Assembly: GCA_903895005.1 (NCBI GenBank)
Contig: CAITSH010000112.1
Span: 1 to 8,203, forward strand
Direction of reading: 5' to 3'
DNA: 8,203 nt
DNA from: an uncultured Pseudomonadota bacterium
GTDB taxonomy: Bacteria; Pseudomonadota; Gammaproteobacteria; Burkholderiales; SG8-39
Under the pieces are notes generated by a model. That model ran no database searches and was not told the origin of the DNA. It was given only the letters and a program-made list of their open reading frames with translations. Shown here piece after piece: positions 1-6,965 of this stretch. The first letter of the stretch is position 1. Every line of letters starts with the position of its first letter. Both the position numbers and the translations under genes were made by a program.

Positions 1-45
1 GCCGCGGCGCGCCCGGCCGTCGGTGTTATGCAGTGTGAATTTCAT
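1..45 (-). CDS. tgt: Queuine tRNA-ribosyltransferase, N-terminal fragment (gene runs off the left edge)
   Basis: The first 15 codons, read from position 45 towards 1, give [15 protein letters not shown]. This matches the conserved Tgt N-terminus ([15 protein letters not shown]). Tgt swaps guanine for preQ1 at the wobble position (G34) of tRNAs with GUN anticodons, one step before QueA acts. The ATG shares the bases ATGA (45-42) with the queA stop codon, so translation is probably coupled. Only the start is present, so nothing can be said about the catalytic domain. The identification rests on a short but very characteristic peptide and on the usual queA-tgt order. Confidence 0.85.
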   Translation of the reverse strand, partial: MKFTLHNTDGRARRG

Positions 46-1112
46 GGCCTGATTTGGGAGACGTTGTCGGTGGATGCGGCGCGATCGATCAGCATCGCAT
101 CACCATAAGAAAAAAAGCGGTAACGCTGTGCGATGGCGTGTGCGTAGGCGCGGCGCACCGGTTCGAGGCCGGCAAAGGCGCTGATCAGCATCAGCAGCGT
201 GGAGCGCGGCAGGTGAAAGTTGGTGAGTAGCCGGTCGACGATGTTGAAACGATAGCCGGGTGTGATGAACAAATCGGTTTGCGCCCGTCCGACCTGAAGT
301 TTCCCGGTTTTACCACCCGCCTCAAGCGCGCGCAGCGAAGTTGTGCCCACGGCCGTGACTTTTTTCCCCGCAGCCCGCGCGCGATCTATTGCCGCTGCGG
401 TCGCTGCCGGAATCTCATAGTGTTCAGAGTGCATGTGGTGCCTGGACAAGTCGTTTTCGCGCACCGGTTGGAAGGTGCCCGCCCCGACATGAAGCGTCAC
501 CCAGGCGAGTTCGACGCCCATCGCGCGCAGGTGCGCGAGCATGGCGTCGTCAAAATGCAGGCCCGCCGTGGGCGCAGCGACGGCGCCCGGTTCGCGGGCG
601 TAGACGGTTTGGTACCGCGATTCATCTTCCTGCCCGGGGACGTGGGTGATGTAGGGCGGCAGCGGCAGCCTGCCGCTGCGTTCAAGCACCGCATAGAGGT
701 TTTCGCCGCCTTCAAAGCGCAGATGATAGAGCTCGCCCTCGCGCCCCAGGACCTCGGCGCGTGCGCCGCCGTCGAACACGAGCTTCATGCCGTTTCGCGG
801 TGCGTGGCTGGCACGAATATGTGCCTGCGCTTCGTGTTCGCCAATAACGCGCTCGATGAGGAGTTCGATTTTCCCGCCCGATTCCTTTTGGCCGAAGAGC
901 CGCGCCTTGATGACGCGGGTGTCGTTAAAGACCAGCAGGTCACCCGGGGTGAGCAACTGCGGCAGTTGGGCAAATGTGCGGTCGGTGAGAGAGCCGTCCG
1001 AAAGGCACAGCAAGCGGCTGCCGCCGCGTTCTTTCGCGGGGTGTTGCGCGATCAGTTCCGCTGGCAGATCGTAGGCAAAATCGTCTAATGTAAGGGGAGT
1101 GTGCGAAAGCAT
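42..1112 (-). CDS. queA: S-adenosylmethionine:tRNA ribosyltransferase-isomerase (queuosine synthesis)
   Basis: QueA moves the ribosyl part of S-adenosylmethionine onto 7-aminomethyl-7-deazaguanine in tRNA, making epoxyqueuosine; it acts in the cytoplasm. The protein has 356 residues, close to the usual 340-350. Family blocks appear in order: [12 protein letters not shown] (61-72), PPYI (152-155), RYQTVYA (166-172), [12 protein letters not shown] (176-187), LHVGAGTF (207-214), [10 protein letters not shown] (226-235), and near the C-terminus [17 protein letters not shown]. The ATG at 1112-1110 is the only start before the conserved [10 protein letters not shown] segment. No Shine-Dalgarno sequence precedes it, and a -10-like box lies only about 9 nt upstream, so the mRNA may be nearly leaderless. 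The stop overlaps the tgt start (ATGA), which implies an operon. Confidence 0.98.
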   Translation of the reverse strand: MLSHTPLTLDDFAYDLPAELIAQHPAKERGGSRLLCLSDGSLTDRTFAQLPQLLTPGDLLVFNDTRVIKARLFGQKESGGKIELLIERVIGEHEAQAHIRASHAPRNGMKLVFDGGARAEVLGREGELYHLRFEGGENLYAVLERSGRLPLPPYITHVPGQEDESRYQTVYAREPGAVAAPTAGLHFDDAMLAHLRAMGVELAWVTLHVGAGTFQPVRENDLSRHHMHSEHYEIPAATAAAIDRARAAGKKVTAVGTTSLRALEAGGKTGKLQVGRAQTDLFITPGYRFNIVDRLLTNFHLPRSTLLMLISAFAGLEPVRRAYAHAIAQRYRFFSYGDAMLIDRAASTDNVSQIRP

Positions 1113-1121
1113 TGGGCGGCA

Positions 1122-1136
1122 AGTATAATGCGTCCT
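1122..1136 (+). promoter_or_regulatory. -10 element and GC-rich discriminator for tRNA-Leu, overlapping an opposite-strand -10 for queA
   Basis: A perfect TATAAT lies at 1124-1129, 19 nt before the mature tRNA 5' end. It is followed by a GC-rich stretch (GCGTCCTC) like the discriminators of stringently controlled stable-RNA promoters. No good -35 is seen at 16-18 nt spacing; the best candidates match 2 of 6 bases. On the minus strand the same bases read TATACT (1127-1122, 5 of 6 matches to the -10 consensus), which would start the queA message only a few nt before its ATG at 1112. The tRNA promoter call is fairly secure. The queA promoter is inferred. Confidence 0.6.
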
Positions 1137-1148
1137 CGCTTTTCCTCG

Positions 1149-1235
1149 GCCGGGATGGTGGAACTGGTAGACGCGCCGGACTCAAAATCCGGTGCCAGAA
1201 ATGGCGTGGGGGTTCAAGTCCCCCTCCCGGCACCA
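1149..1235 (+). tRNA. tRNA-Leu, anticodon CAA (reads UUG)
   Basis: This is a complete 87-nt class II tRNA. The acceptor stem is GCCGGGA (1149-1155) paired with TCCCGGC (1225-1231), followed by discriminator A1232, as expected for leucine, and an encoded CCA (1233-1235). The anticodon stem is CCGGA/TCCGG (1176-1180 and 1188-1192) around the loop CTCAAAA, with anticodon CAA at 1183-1185. The long variable arm has the stem GCCA/TGGC (1194-1197 and 1202-1205) with a GAAA loop. The T arm is GGGGG-TTCAAGT-CCCCC (1208-1224). No second copy of its 3' end occurs in the window, so there is no sign of an element integrated here. Confidence 0.98.
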
Positions 1236-1355
1236 AGTAGAGCGCGCTCTTTCCCATTGCATAGCGCAATGCAATGCTTGGTCCTGGACGAGGCAATCTG
1301 AACCAGATCTGTCCGATCATCCCGCCGGTTTCAATCGAAAGAAACGGAGACTCAC

Positions 1356-2132
1356 ATGGAGTGGCTCGCTGACCCGCAGGCCTGGATTGCACTGGCCACC
1401 CTCACGCTGCTGGAAATCGTGCTTGGCGTGGATAACATCATTTTTATTTCCATCCTGGTCGGGCGTCTGCCCCCTGCGCAGCGCGATCGGGCGCGGCGCA
1501 TCGGCCTCGCCCTCGCCATGGGGACGCGCATCGCCTTGCTGCTGTCGCTTGCCTGGATCATGACCCTGACCGCGCCGCTCTTCAGCGTGCTGGCGCAGGA
1601 AATCTCGGGGCGGGACCTCATACTCATTGGCGGCGGGCTGTTCCTGTTGTGGAAAAGTGTGCATGAAATTCACAACAGCCTGGAGGGCGAACAGGGTGAC
1701 GCGGAGGGGGCCGGGCATGCCGGCGGCGCGACCGCAACCTTCGGCGGGGTGCTGGTTCAGATCGCGATCATCGACATCGTGTTCTCGCTTGATTCGGTCA
1801 TCACCGCGGTGGGGATGGTGAGCCAGGTCGGGGTCATGATCGCCGCCATCATCATTGCCGTGGGGGTCATGATGTTCTCAGCCAGGTCCATCGGCGATTT
1901 TGTCGACCGTCATCCGACGATCAAGATTCTGGCGCTCTCCTTCCTGATACTCGTCGGTGTCGCCTTGATCGGCGAAGGCCTGGGCGTGCACCTGCCCAAG
2001 GGTTATATCTACTTCGCCATGGCGTTTTCGGTGGCGGTCGAGATGCTCAACATTCGCATGCGCGCCCGCCGCTCGGCGCCATTACAACTGCGAAAACAAC
2101 TCGAAATGCCCGGCGACGATCCGTCTAAATAA
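1356..2132 (+). CDS. TerC-family integral membrane protein (probable metal-ion exporter)
   Basis: The protein has 258 residues and about seven hydrophobic segments (roughly 8-36, 49-78, 87-100, 126-150, 155-176, 188-208 and 215-232), so it should sit in the inner membrane. Acidic residues lie inside two related segments, LEIVLGVDN (19-27, with E20 and D26) and IDIVFSLDS (139-147, with D140 and D146). This is the internal repeat typical of the TerC/Alx/YgdQ family. Characterised relatives (Alx, MeeF/MeeY) affect manganese export; tellurite resistance named the family but is not implied here. The short C-terminal tail (233-258) is basic and lacks the CBS domains of larger relatives. CGGAG at 1345-1349 lies 6 nt before the ATG. 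It may have its own promoter or be read through from the tRNA 120 bp upstream. The metal is inferred from family. Confidence 0.9.
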   Translation: MEWLADPQAWIALATLTLLEIVLGVDNIIFISILVGRLPPAQRDRARRIGLALAMGTRIALLLSLAWIMTLTAPLFSVLAQEISGRDLILIGGGLFLLWKSVHEIHNSLEGEQGDAEGAGHAGGATATFGGVLVQIAIIDIVFSLDSVITAVGMVSQVGVMIAAIIIAVGVMMFSARSIGDFVDRHPTIKILALSFLILVGVALIGEGLGVHLPKGYIYFAMAFSVAVEMLNIRMRARRSAPLQLRKQLEMPGDDPSK

Positions 2133-2139
2133 GGCAGGT

Positions 2140-2190
2140 AGGCTGGAAACCCTCGCCTGGCGCGGGTTTCCAGCCTGTTATCCGTTTTTT
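2140..2190 (+). terminator. Rho-independent terminator after the TerC gene
   Basis: A perfect 13-bp inverted repeat, AGGCTGGAAACCC (2140-2152) and GGGTTTCCAGCCT (2164-2176), encloses an 11-nt loop. A run of six T follows at 2185-2190, 8 nt after the stem. It begins 8 nt past the terC stop and separates two convergent genes. The T run is further from the stem than is ideal. On the minus strand the stem is followed only by CCTTATTT, so it may also weakly stop transcripts of the gene at 2220-3299. Confidence 0.8.
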
Positions 2191-2219
2191 CCCCTTATAC
2201 TTGCCCCCTGACGGACGAA

Positions 2220-3299
2220 CTAAACCGCGAAACGCGCCAAGGCATCCTCAGCTAATGCAAGGCCGTGTCCGGGTGTCCCGGGCAGGGAGAGCGTGCCCTT
2301 CTTGCTCAATTGCGGCCATCCGGTGAACAAGGGTTCGAGCATCGGGAATTCTTCCAGCCAGGTGAGGTTGGGTGCCGCCGCGGCAACATGAATGAACAGC
2401 CCGGGCAGGAAGTGCCCCGAGGCCTCCATGCCGAAGGCTTCAGCGATGCGCATCACACGCAGGCATTCGGTGAGTCCGCCCATCGCGGCCAGGTCGGGTT
2501 GCACCATGCCGAGCAGGCCTTCCTCGATATAAGGCAGTGCCTCGGCCATGCCTTGCAGGTGTTCTCCGGTTGCGATCAGGCGGGGGAAGGCCTTTGCGAG
2601 CGTGCGGTGCCCGGCGAGATCGTCCGCGGGCAGCGGTTCTTCGACCCAAAGTGCACCGCACGCCGCGGCGCAGGCGAGCAGGCGGCGCGCCGAGAGCGCA
2701 GTGCATTTTTCGTTGGCGTCGGTCATCAGCTCGATGTCATCGGGAAGGGCGTTGCGCACGGCTTCGAGGACGGCTGCGTCGGCGCGCGTGCCCGACACGC
2801 GTGGCTTGACGCCGCGGTAACCGAGCGCAACCTGGCGCACGGCCGACTCGGCGGCCTGCTGTGGTGATTGCTGCGTATTGAAGCCGCCGCTGGCGTAAAG
2901 CGGCACTTCGCGCGCCTGTACGCCGCCCGCTCCGCCCATGGCGACGCCCAGCGGCACGCCCAGGGTTTTCGCGTAGGCATCCCACAGCGCGACGTCGATG
3001 GATGCGAGTCCGACGAAGTTGGGGCCGCGGCGGGTGCGGTTGAACCCTGCGGCCAGTTGGCGCCAGGTCGCTTCAGGGTGGTTCAGCGTGGCACCCTGCA
3101 GTTGCGCGGCCATGGACTGCGCCGCGGCGAACGGGGCGGCGCTTGATCCGGCGACGATGTAACTGAAACCCAGGCCCACGGCACCGCCTTCAAGCTGCGC
3201 GTGCGTCACGATGACATCGACACTTGCGACGCCGGTGCCGCCGACGGGCCGGTCGAGTTTGAAGCGCAACAGCGAACACGTGACGTGATTGATTTTCAT
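2220..3299 (-). CDS. Mandelate racemase/muconate lactonizing enzyme-family protein (enolase superfamily, substrate unknown)
   Basis: The 359-residue protein has the two-domain enolase-superfamily layout: an N-terminal capping domain (about 1-120) and a (beta/alpha)7 barrel. The expected mandelate racemase-subgroup residues are visible. Magnesium ligands are D194 (in TDAN, with N196), E220 (in WVEEP) and E246 (in TGEH). The His-Asp dyad is H296 (in ASGHF) with D269 (in QPD), and E316 (in WLEE) lies 20 residues after the histidine as in mandelate racemase. The usual KxK of the second strand reads K165-P-R167. Such enzymes take a proton from the carbon next to a carboxylate, giving racemisation or, more often, dehydration of sugar acids. 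The substrate cannot be assigned. The gene stands alone on its strand, diverging from the hydrolase/reductase pair. No Shine-Dalgarno sequence precedes the ATG. Confidence 0.93.
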   Translation of the reverse strand: MKINHVTCSLLRFKLDRPVGGTGVASVDVIVTHAQLEGGAVGLGFSYIVAGSSAAPFAAAQSMAAQLQGATLNHPEATWRQLAAGFNRTRRGPNFVGLASIDVALWDAYAKTLGVPLGVAMGGAGGVQAREVPLYASGGFNTQQSPQQAAESAVRQVALGYRGVKPRVSGTRADAAVLEAVRNALPDDIELMTDANEKCTALSARRLLACAAACGALWVEEPLPADDLAGHRTLAKAFPRLIATGEHLQGMAEALPYIEEGLLGMVQPDLAAMGGLTECLRVMRIAEAFGMEASGHFLPGLFIHVAAAAPNLTWLEEFPMLEPLFTGWPQLSKKGTLSLPGTPGHGLALAEDALARFAV

Positions 3300-3340
3300 G
3301 GTCGGGTCGAAAGACGAAAAGGCAGGAGGCAGTGCGGCGC

Positions 3341-3369
3341 AGTTTAGCGCGAGTTCGCCGTCCTACCAA
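3341..3369 (-). promoter_or_regulatory. Possible sigma70 promoter for the enolase-superfamily gene
   Basis: On the minus strand TTGGTA (3369-3364; 4 of 6 matches to the -35 consensus) is followed after exactly 17 nt by TAAACT (3346-3341; 4 of 6 matches to the -10). This predicts a leader of about 35 nt before the ATG at 3299. It lies in the 190-bp gap between divergent genes (3300-3489). No equally good promoter was found for the plus-strand hydrolase; TATTAC at 3436-3441 lacks a convincing -35. Two 4-of-6 boxes with ideal spacing are suggestive only. Confidence 0.35.
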
Positions 3370-3477
3370 GGCCGACACGGTGCGTGCGGCCGTGGCCGGG
3401 TGGTAAGCTTGCCGCAACAAAAACCGGCACCCCGCTATTACGCAGTTGCATGTGCAGACATCCAACCGGTGCCTTAC

Positions 3478-3483
3478 AAGGAG
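3478..3483 (+). promoter_or_regulatory. Ribosome binding site that decides the TTG start of the hydrolase
   Basis: AAGGAG is a near-perfect anti-16S match with 6 nt to the in-frame TTG at 3490. The next in-frame ATG (3538) has only GC-rich sequence in front of it. Confidence 0.75.
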
Positions 3484-3489
3484 AACGTT

Positions 3490-4611
3490 TTGCCCGAACT
3501 GAAGCTTGCCGTCATCGATGTCAAACCCGGCGGCGCAATGGAAAGCCAGTCCGGCCTCGCCAACCTCCGACCGCGTATTTACGGCGCGTACATGGAGGCT
3601 GAGGGGCCCAAGCGTGTCGCCGCGATCGTGATGCACCCGACCAGCAATTTCATGGGCCATTACCTCATCGAGCCGCTGGCGGCGCGCGGCGTCACCTGCT
3701 TCGGCCTCAATTCGCGCTATCCCAACAACGACAGCCAGTTGCTCATGGAGCGGGTGATCCAGGACATGGGCGCCGGGGTGAAATTCCTGCGCGAGCGAGG
3801 CTACGAGAAGGTGTTGCTCATCGGCAATTCGGGCGGCGCATCGCTGTCCTCGTTCTACCAGGCGCAGGCTGAAAAAATGACGGTGACGCATTTCCCCGAC
3901 GGCAAGCCGACGCATTTCTCGCCCTCCGATTTCCCGCCCGTGGACGGTATCGCGCTCTGCGGCGCGCACGAGGGACGCTCGCGCCTCTTCGTCAAATGGA
4001 TTGACCCGTCTGTCACCAACGAGCACGATGCCTTCGCGGTGGACCCGGAACTGGACATCTACAATCCGAAAAACGGCCCGCCGTTCTCACCGGAATTCCT
4101 GCAGCGCCTGTACGCCGCGCAAACGGTGCGCCGCGACCGCATCGAAAACTGGGTGCTTGCGCGACTGAAGGCGCTCGAGGCGGACCCGCAAGGTCCGCAA
4201 GATCAGGCTTTTGTCATTTATCGTACGCACGCCGAGCCGCGCTGCCTTGACCTGTCGCTTGATGCCAACGACCGCATTCCCGGTTCGATCTGGGGAGATG
4301 CGCGCGCCATCAACTACGCCGCCAATGCCTTCGGCCGCTATACCAGCCTGCGCGCCTTTTTATCGCAGTGGTCCTCGCGCTCGCGCGCCGACGGGCCGGA
4401 CAACCTGTCGCGCACCAGCGTGCCCGTGCTGCTCTTTACCTATACCGCCGACGCATCTACTTTCCCGAGCACGCGAGATTTGTGGATGACGGCGGCAAAG
4501 GGCAGGGTGCGTAATGTTGACATCAAGGGCGGCGACCATTACCTCACCGGACAGACAGAACTGGTGATGCAGGTGGCCGGCGAGCTGGCAGCATGGGCGA
4601 AAAAGCTCTGA
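3490..4611 (+). CDS. Alpha/beta hydrolase-fold protein, TTG start
   Basis: The protein has 373 residues. The nucleophile elbow is GNSGG (112-116, serine S114). The motif MHPTSNF (48-54) after the third strand probably contributes to the oxyanion hole. D321 (in TYTADAS) and H350 (in GGDHY) fit as the other triad members in both order and spacing. The long stretch between about 130 and 305 is more than a minimal fold needs and is probably a lid. There is no signal peptide, so it should be cytoplasmic. The frame is open further upstream, but AAGGAG at 3478-3483 lies 6 nt before the TTG at 3490, while ATG codons at 3289 (overlapping the divergent gene) and 3538 lack such a site. Its stop codon TGAGG contains the ribosome binding site of the next small frame. 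An ester or thioester substrate is plausible but unproven. Confidence 0.88.
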   Translation: MPELKLAVIDVKPGGAMESQSGLANLRPRIYGAYMEAEGPKRVAAIVMHPTSNFMGHYLIEPLAARGVTCFGLNSRYPNNDSQLLMERVIQDMGAGVKFLRERGYEKVLLIGNSGGASLSSFYQAQAEKMTVTHFPDGKPTHFSPSDFPPVDGIALCGAHEGRSRLFVKWIDPSVTNEHDAFAVDPELDIYNPKNGPPFSPEFLQRLYAAQTVRRDRIENWVLARLKALEADPQGPQDQAFVIYRTHAEPRCLDLSLDANDRIPGSIWGDARAINYAANAFGRYTSLRAFLSQWSSRSRADGPDNLSRTSVPVLLFTYTADASTFPSTRDLWMTAAKGRVRNVDIKGGDHYLTGQTELVMQVAGELAAWAKKL

Positions 4612-4621
4612 GGTACGTGAA

Positions 4622-4696
4622 ATGAAGATATGTATTGTCGGCGCGGGGGCGCGGGCTTTTACGATCGCGCCATCGCCAACGAGGACTGAACAATGA
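4622..4696 (+). pseudogene. 24-codon open frame repeating the start of the downstream reductase: gene relic or coupling leader
   Basis: The frame encodes MKICIVGAGARAFTIAPSPT plus four more residues (RTEQ). Its first ten residues differ from the next gene's MKICVVGAGA only by I for V; 26 of the first 30 bases agree, and two of the four mismatches are silent. It is preceded by GAGG (4610-4613, overlapping the hydrolase stop) with 8 nt to its ATG, the same spacing as GAGG (4681-4684) before the reductase ATG. Its TGA (4694-4696) overlaps the reductase start (ATGA). Homology ends at a tandem GGCGCGGG. After that point the +1 frame reads GAGFYDRAIANED and stops at 4687-4689, which looks like the real end of a protein. 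The likeliest origin is a deletion that removed most of an extra dehydrogenase gene. Whether it is translated is unknown. Confidence 0.55.
4640..4655 (+). repeat. Tandem 8-bp repeat GGCGCGGG at the likely deletion junction
   Basis: Two adjoining perfect copies (4640-4647 and 4648-4655) lie exactly where similarity to the reductase start fades. Short repeats of this kind are common at slippage or deletion endpoints. In this GC-rich DNA chance is also possible. Confidence 0.5.
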
Positions 4697-5658
4697 AGAT
4701 ATGTGTCGTTGGCGCTGGGGCGATAGGCTGCTGGTTCGGCGCCTGGATGGCGCGCGCGGGGCATGATGTATCACTGGTAGCGCGTGGAGCGCACCTCGCT
4801 GCGCTGCAGTCGGGCGGGCTGAAATTCGAAGACGGCGAGAAGCGTGAGACCTTTGCCGTTCGCGCATCGGCCGACCCGGAAGGACTTGGCCGCCATGATC
4901 TGGTGCTGATCGGACTCAAGGCGTACTCGATCGCCGGCATGTTGCCCCGCCTCGCGCCGCTCCTGGATGCCGGTACCGTGGTGATGCCTGCCATCAACGG
5001 CCTGCCCTGGTGGTATTTTTACAAGCAGGGCGGACGCTTTGACGCTTCGGGCATCGCCTGCCTCGATCGTGAGGGAACGATGTTTGCTGCGCTTGATCCG
5101 CGGCACTTGGTCGGATGCGTGGTGCATGGTTCGGCGGAAGTCGTCGCCCCGGGCGTTGTGCGTCATAACAGCGGCAACCGTTTCATTGTCGGCGAACCCG
5201 ACGGGAGTGCATCCGCGCGCATCCTGGCCCTTGCGACTTCGATGCGCGAAGCCGGTTTTGACGCGCCGGTTACGCCGCGCATTCGCGAAGAAATCTGGAC
5301 CAAGCTTGCGGGTAATCTTTCCTACAACCCGGTTGCGGCACTGACCCTGGCGCGCATGGATGAAATTAATGCCAACGAGGATTTGCTCGCGCTGATCCGG
5401 CCGATGATTGCCGAAACCATCGCGGTGGCCGCGGCGTACGGCGTGACCATTCCGGTGACGGTGGAAGAGCGCATTGGTATTGCGCGCAAAATCGGCCGCG
5501 CAAAAATTTCCATGCACCAGGACATCGAACGCGGCCGGCCGCTGGAGACCGACGGCATCATCGGCAGCGTGGTCGAACTGGCGCGCCGCGCCGGGGTGCC
5601 GACGCCGGTGACCGCCGCCGTGCTCGCCTTGGTGGAAGAGCGTGCACGTCACATCTGA
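4693..5658 (+). CDS. Ketopantoate reductase (ApbA/PanE)-family NAD(P)-dependent dehydrogenase
   Basis: The protein has 321 residues with the two ApbA/PanE domains. The N-terminal Rossmann fold has GAGAIG (7-12), then R31, which often contacts the NADPH phosphate, and LKAYS (75-79). The helical C-terminal domain has IWTKLAGNLSYNP (201-213), whose K204 corresponds to the catalytic lysine of PanE, and KISMHQDIERGRPLETDGI (271-289), whose E285 corresponds to the catalytic glutamate. N102 in NGLP matches the substrate-binding asparagine. Family members reduce 2-oxo acids such as ketopantoate to pantoate. NGLPWWYF (102-109) differs from the NGMG of classical PanE and is typical of paralogues found in catabolic clusters. 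GAGGA at 4681-4685 lies 7 nt before the ATG, and the start also overlaps the stop of the small frame upstream. Nearby panB and panC favour a PanE role; the operon with the hydrolase favours another. No symbol is assigned. Confidence 0.88.
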   Translation: MKICVVGAGAIGCWFGAWMARAGHDVSLVARGAHLAALQSGGLKFEDGEKRETFAVRASADPEGLGRHDLVLIGLKAYSIAGMLPRLAPLLDAGTVVMPAINGLPWWYFYKQGGRFDASGIACLDREGTMFAALDPRHLVGCVVHGSAEVVAPGVVRHNSGNRFIVGEPDGSASARILALATSMREAGFDAPVTPRIREEIWTKLAGNLSYNPVAALTLARMDEINANEDLLALIRPMIAETIAVAAAYGVTIPVTVEERIGIARKIGRAKISMHQDIERGRPLETDGIIGSVVELARRAGVPTPVTAAVLALVEERARHI

Positions 5659-5741
5659 TTGTTTTCGCTTGAAATTTACGTTCATTGCGCAGGACTGGAG
5701 CAGTGGCGGAACATCGGTTAAAGTATTGCAGCGGCATGAAC

Positions 5742-5762
5742 CGGTCCGACGGGGCCGGACCG
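5742..5762 (+). promoter_or_regulatory. GC-rich hairpin just upstream of the small-protein gene
   Basis: CGGTCCG (5742-5748) and CGGACCG (5756-5762) form a perfect 7-bp stem with a 7-nt loop, ending 13 nt before the Shine-Dalgarno sequence at 5775-5781. No T run follows, so it is not a terminator for the reductase gene. If transcribed it would be a stable leader structure. No convincing sigma70 promoter was found in the gap 5659-5787, although TTGAAA occurs at 5669-5674. Confidence 0.4.
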
Positions 5763-5787
5763 CCAAGGTGCAGCAGGGAGGATGACA

Positions 5788-6024
5788 ATGTTTGCGATTG
5801 TTTATAAGTCCGATGGGTTTCCGATTTCAGTGCAGGTTGCCGGCGTGACGCCCGATCCGGTTGTAACCTGGTCTGACGAAGGTTCTGCCAAGGGTTTTAT
5901 CCAGTCCAAGGGTGGTGAGGCTGATTTCATCGCTGTCGCCGTCGACGATGCCAGCATGGACGCGATGGCCAAGGCGATAGGCTGTCCTGTCGAACAGTTG
6001 ATGTTTGAGCCCTATCCGGCATGA
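5788..6024 (+). CDS. Small protein of unknown function, 78 residues
   Basis: I do not recognise a family. The protein is acidic and soluble-looking, with no signal peptide or membrane segment. It has a short beta-rich start (MFAIVYKSDGFPISVQV), a central WSDEGSAKGFIQSKGG region, a strand-helix unit FIAVAVDDASMDAMAKAIG, and the ending MFEPYPA. The ATG at 5788 was chosen over the ATG at 5782 because AGGGAGG (5775-5781) is 6 nt from the former and touches the latter. Several codons end in A or T (ATT, TTT, GTT), more than in neighbouring genes. The strong ribosome binding site, the upstream hairpin and the terminator shortly downstream all argue that it is a real, separately expressed gene. Nothing in the context fixes its role. 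Confidence 0.7.
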   Translation: MFAIVYKSDGFPISVQVAGVTPDPVVTWSDEGSAKGFIQSKGGEADFIAVAVDDASMDAMAKAIGCPVEQLMFEPYPA

Positions 6025-6053
6025 CCGGCATGATGCTTCGCGCATAGACAGAT

Positions 6054-6082
6054 AAAAAAAGCAGCCCCGGGCTGCTTTTTTT
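6054..6082. terminator. Bidirectional Rho-independent terminator
   Basis: Seven A (6054-6060), GCAGCC (6061-6066), a CCG loop, GGCTGC (6070-6075) and seven T (6076-6082) make a symmetrical hairpin with a U tract on either strand. It lies between convergent units: the small-protein gene ending at 6024 on the plus strand and the panB-panC operon ending at 6120 on the minus strand. It can serve both. Confidence 0.9.
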
Positions 6083-6119
6083 ATGCCGGGTAACGCCCTC
6101 CCGGCCCCGGGGTAGCGCG

Positions 6120-6965
<846 letters not shown>

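Larger units (their letters stand above)
4622..4722 (+). repeat. Imperfect direct repeat of a Rossmann-fold gene start
   Basis: Copy A at 4622-4651 and copy B at 4693-4722 match at 26 of 30 bases. They begin with an identical 12-mer ATGAAGATATGT and are offset by 71 nt. Copy B is the functional start of the reductase gene. Confidence 0.85.

Noticed and set aside
279..1088. Plus-strand open frame (269 codons) opposite queA
   Set aside because: It is a shadow frame of a certain gene, without a ribosome binding site or any recognisable domain.
1149..1235. tRNA-Leu as the attachment site of an integrated element
   Set aside because: There is no integrase gene and no repeated copy of the tRNA 3' end in the window.
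1239..1276. Palindrome AGAGCGCGCTCT followed by TTT, and the CATTGC/GCAATG inverted repeat, after tRNA-Leu, as a terminator
   Set aside because: The usable stems are only 4-6 bp and there is no proper T run; at most they are weak processing or pause structures.
1236..1355. Manganese (yybP-ykoY) riboswitch ahead of the TerC gene, as known for some relatives
   Set aside because: The conserved internal-loop sequences of that riboswitch could not be found in these 120 bases; a covariance-model search would settle it.
3190..4026. Minus-strand open frame (278 codons) spanning the divergent promoter region
   Set aside because: It overlaps two well supported genes and their intergenic region; it is an artefact of high GC content.
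4771..5766. Long minus-strand open frame (331 codons) opposite the reductase
   Set aside because: It mirrors the GC-rich third-position pattern of the reductase gene; its product is low in recognisable motifs, and the plus-strand gene has clear family signatures.
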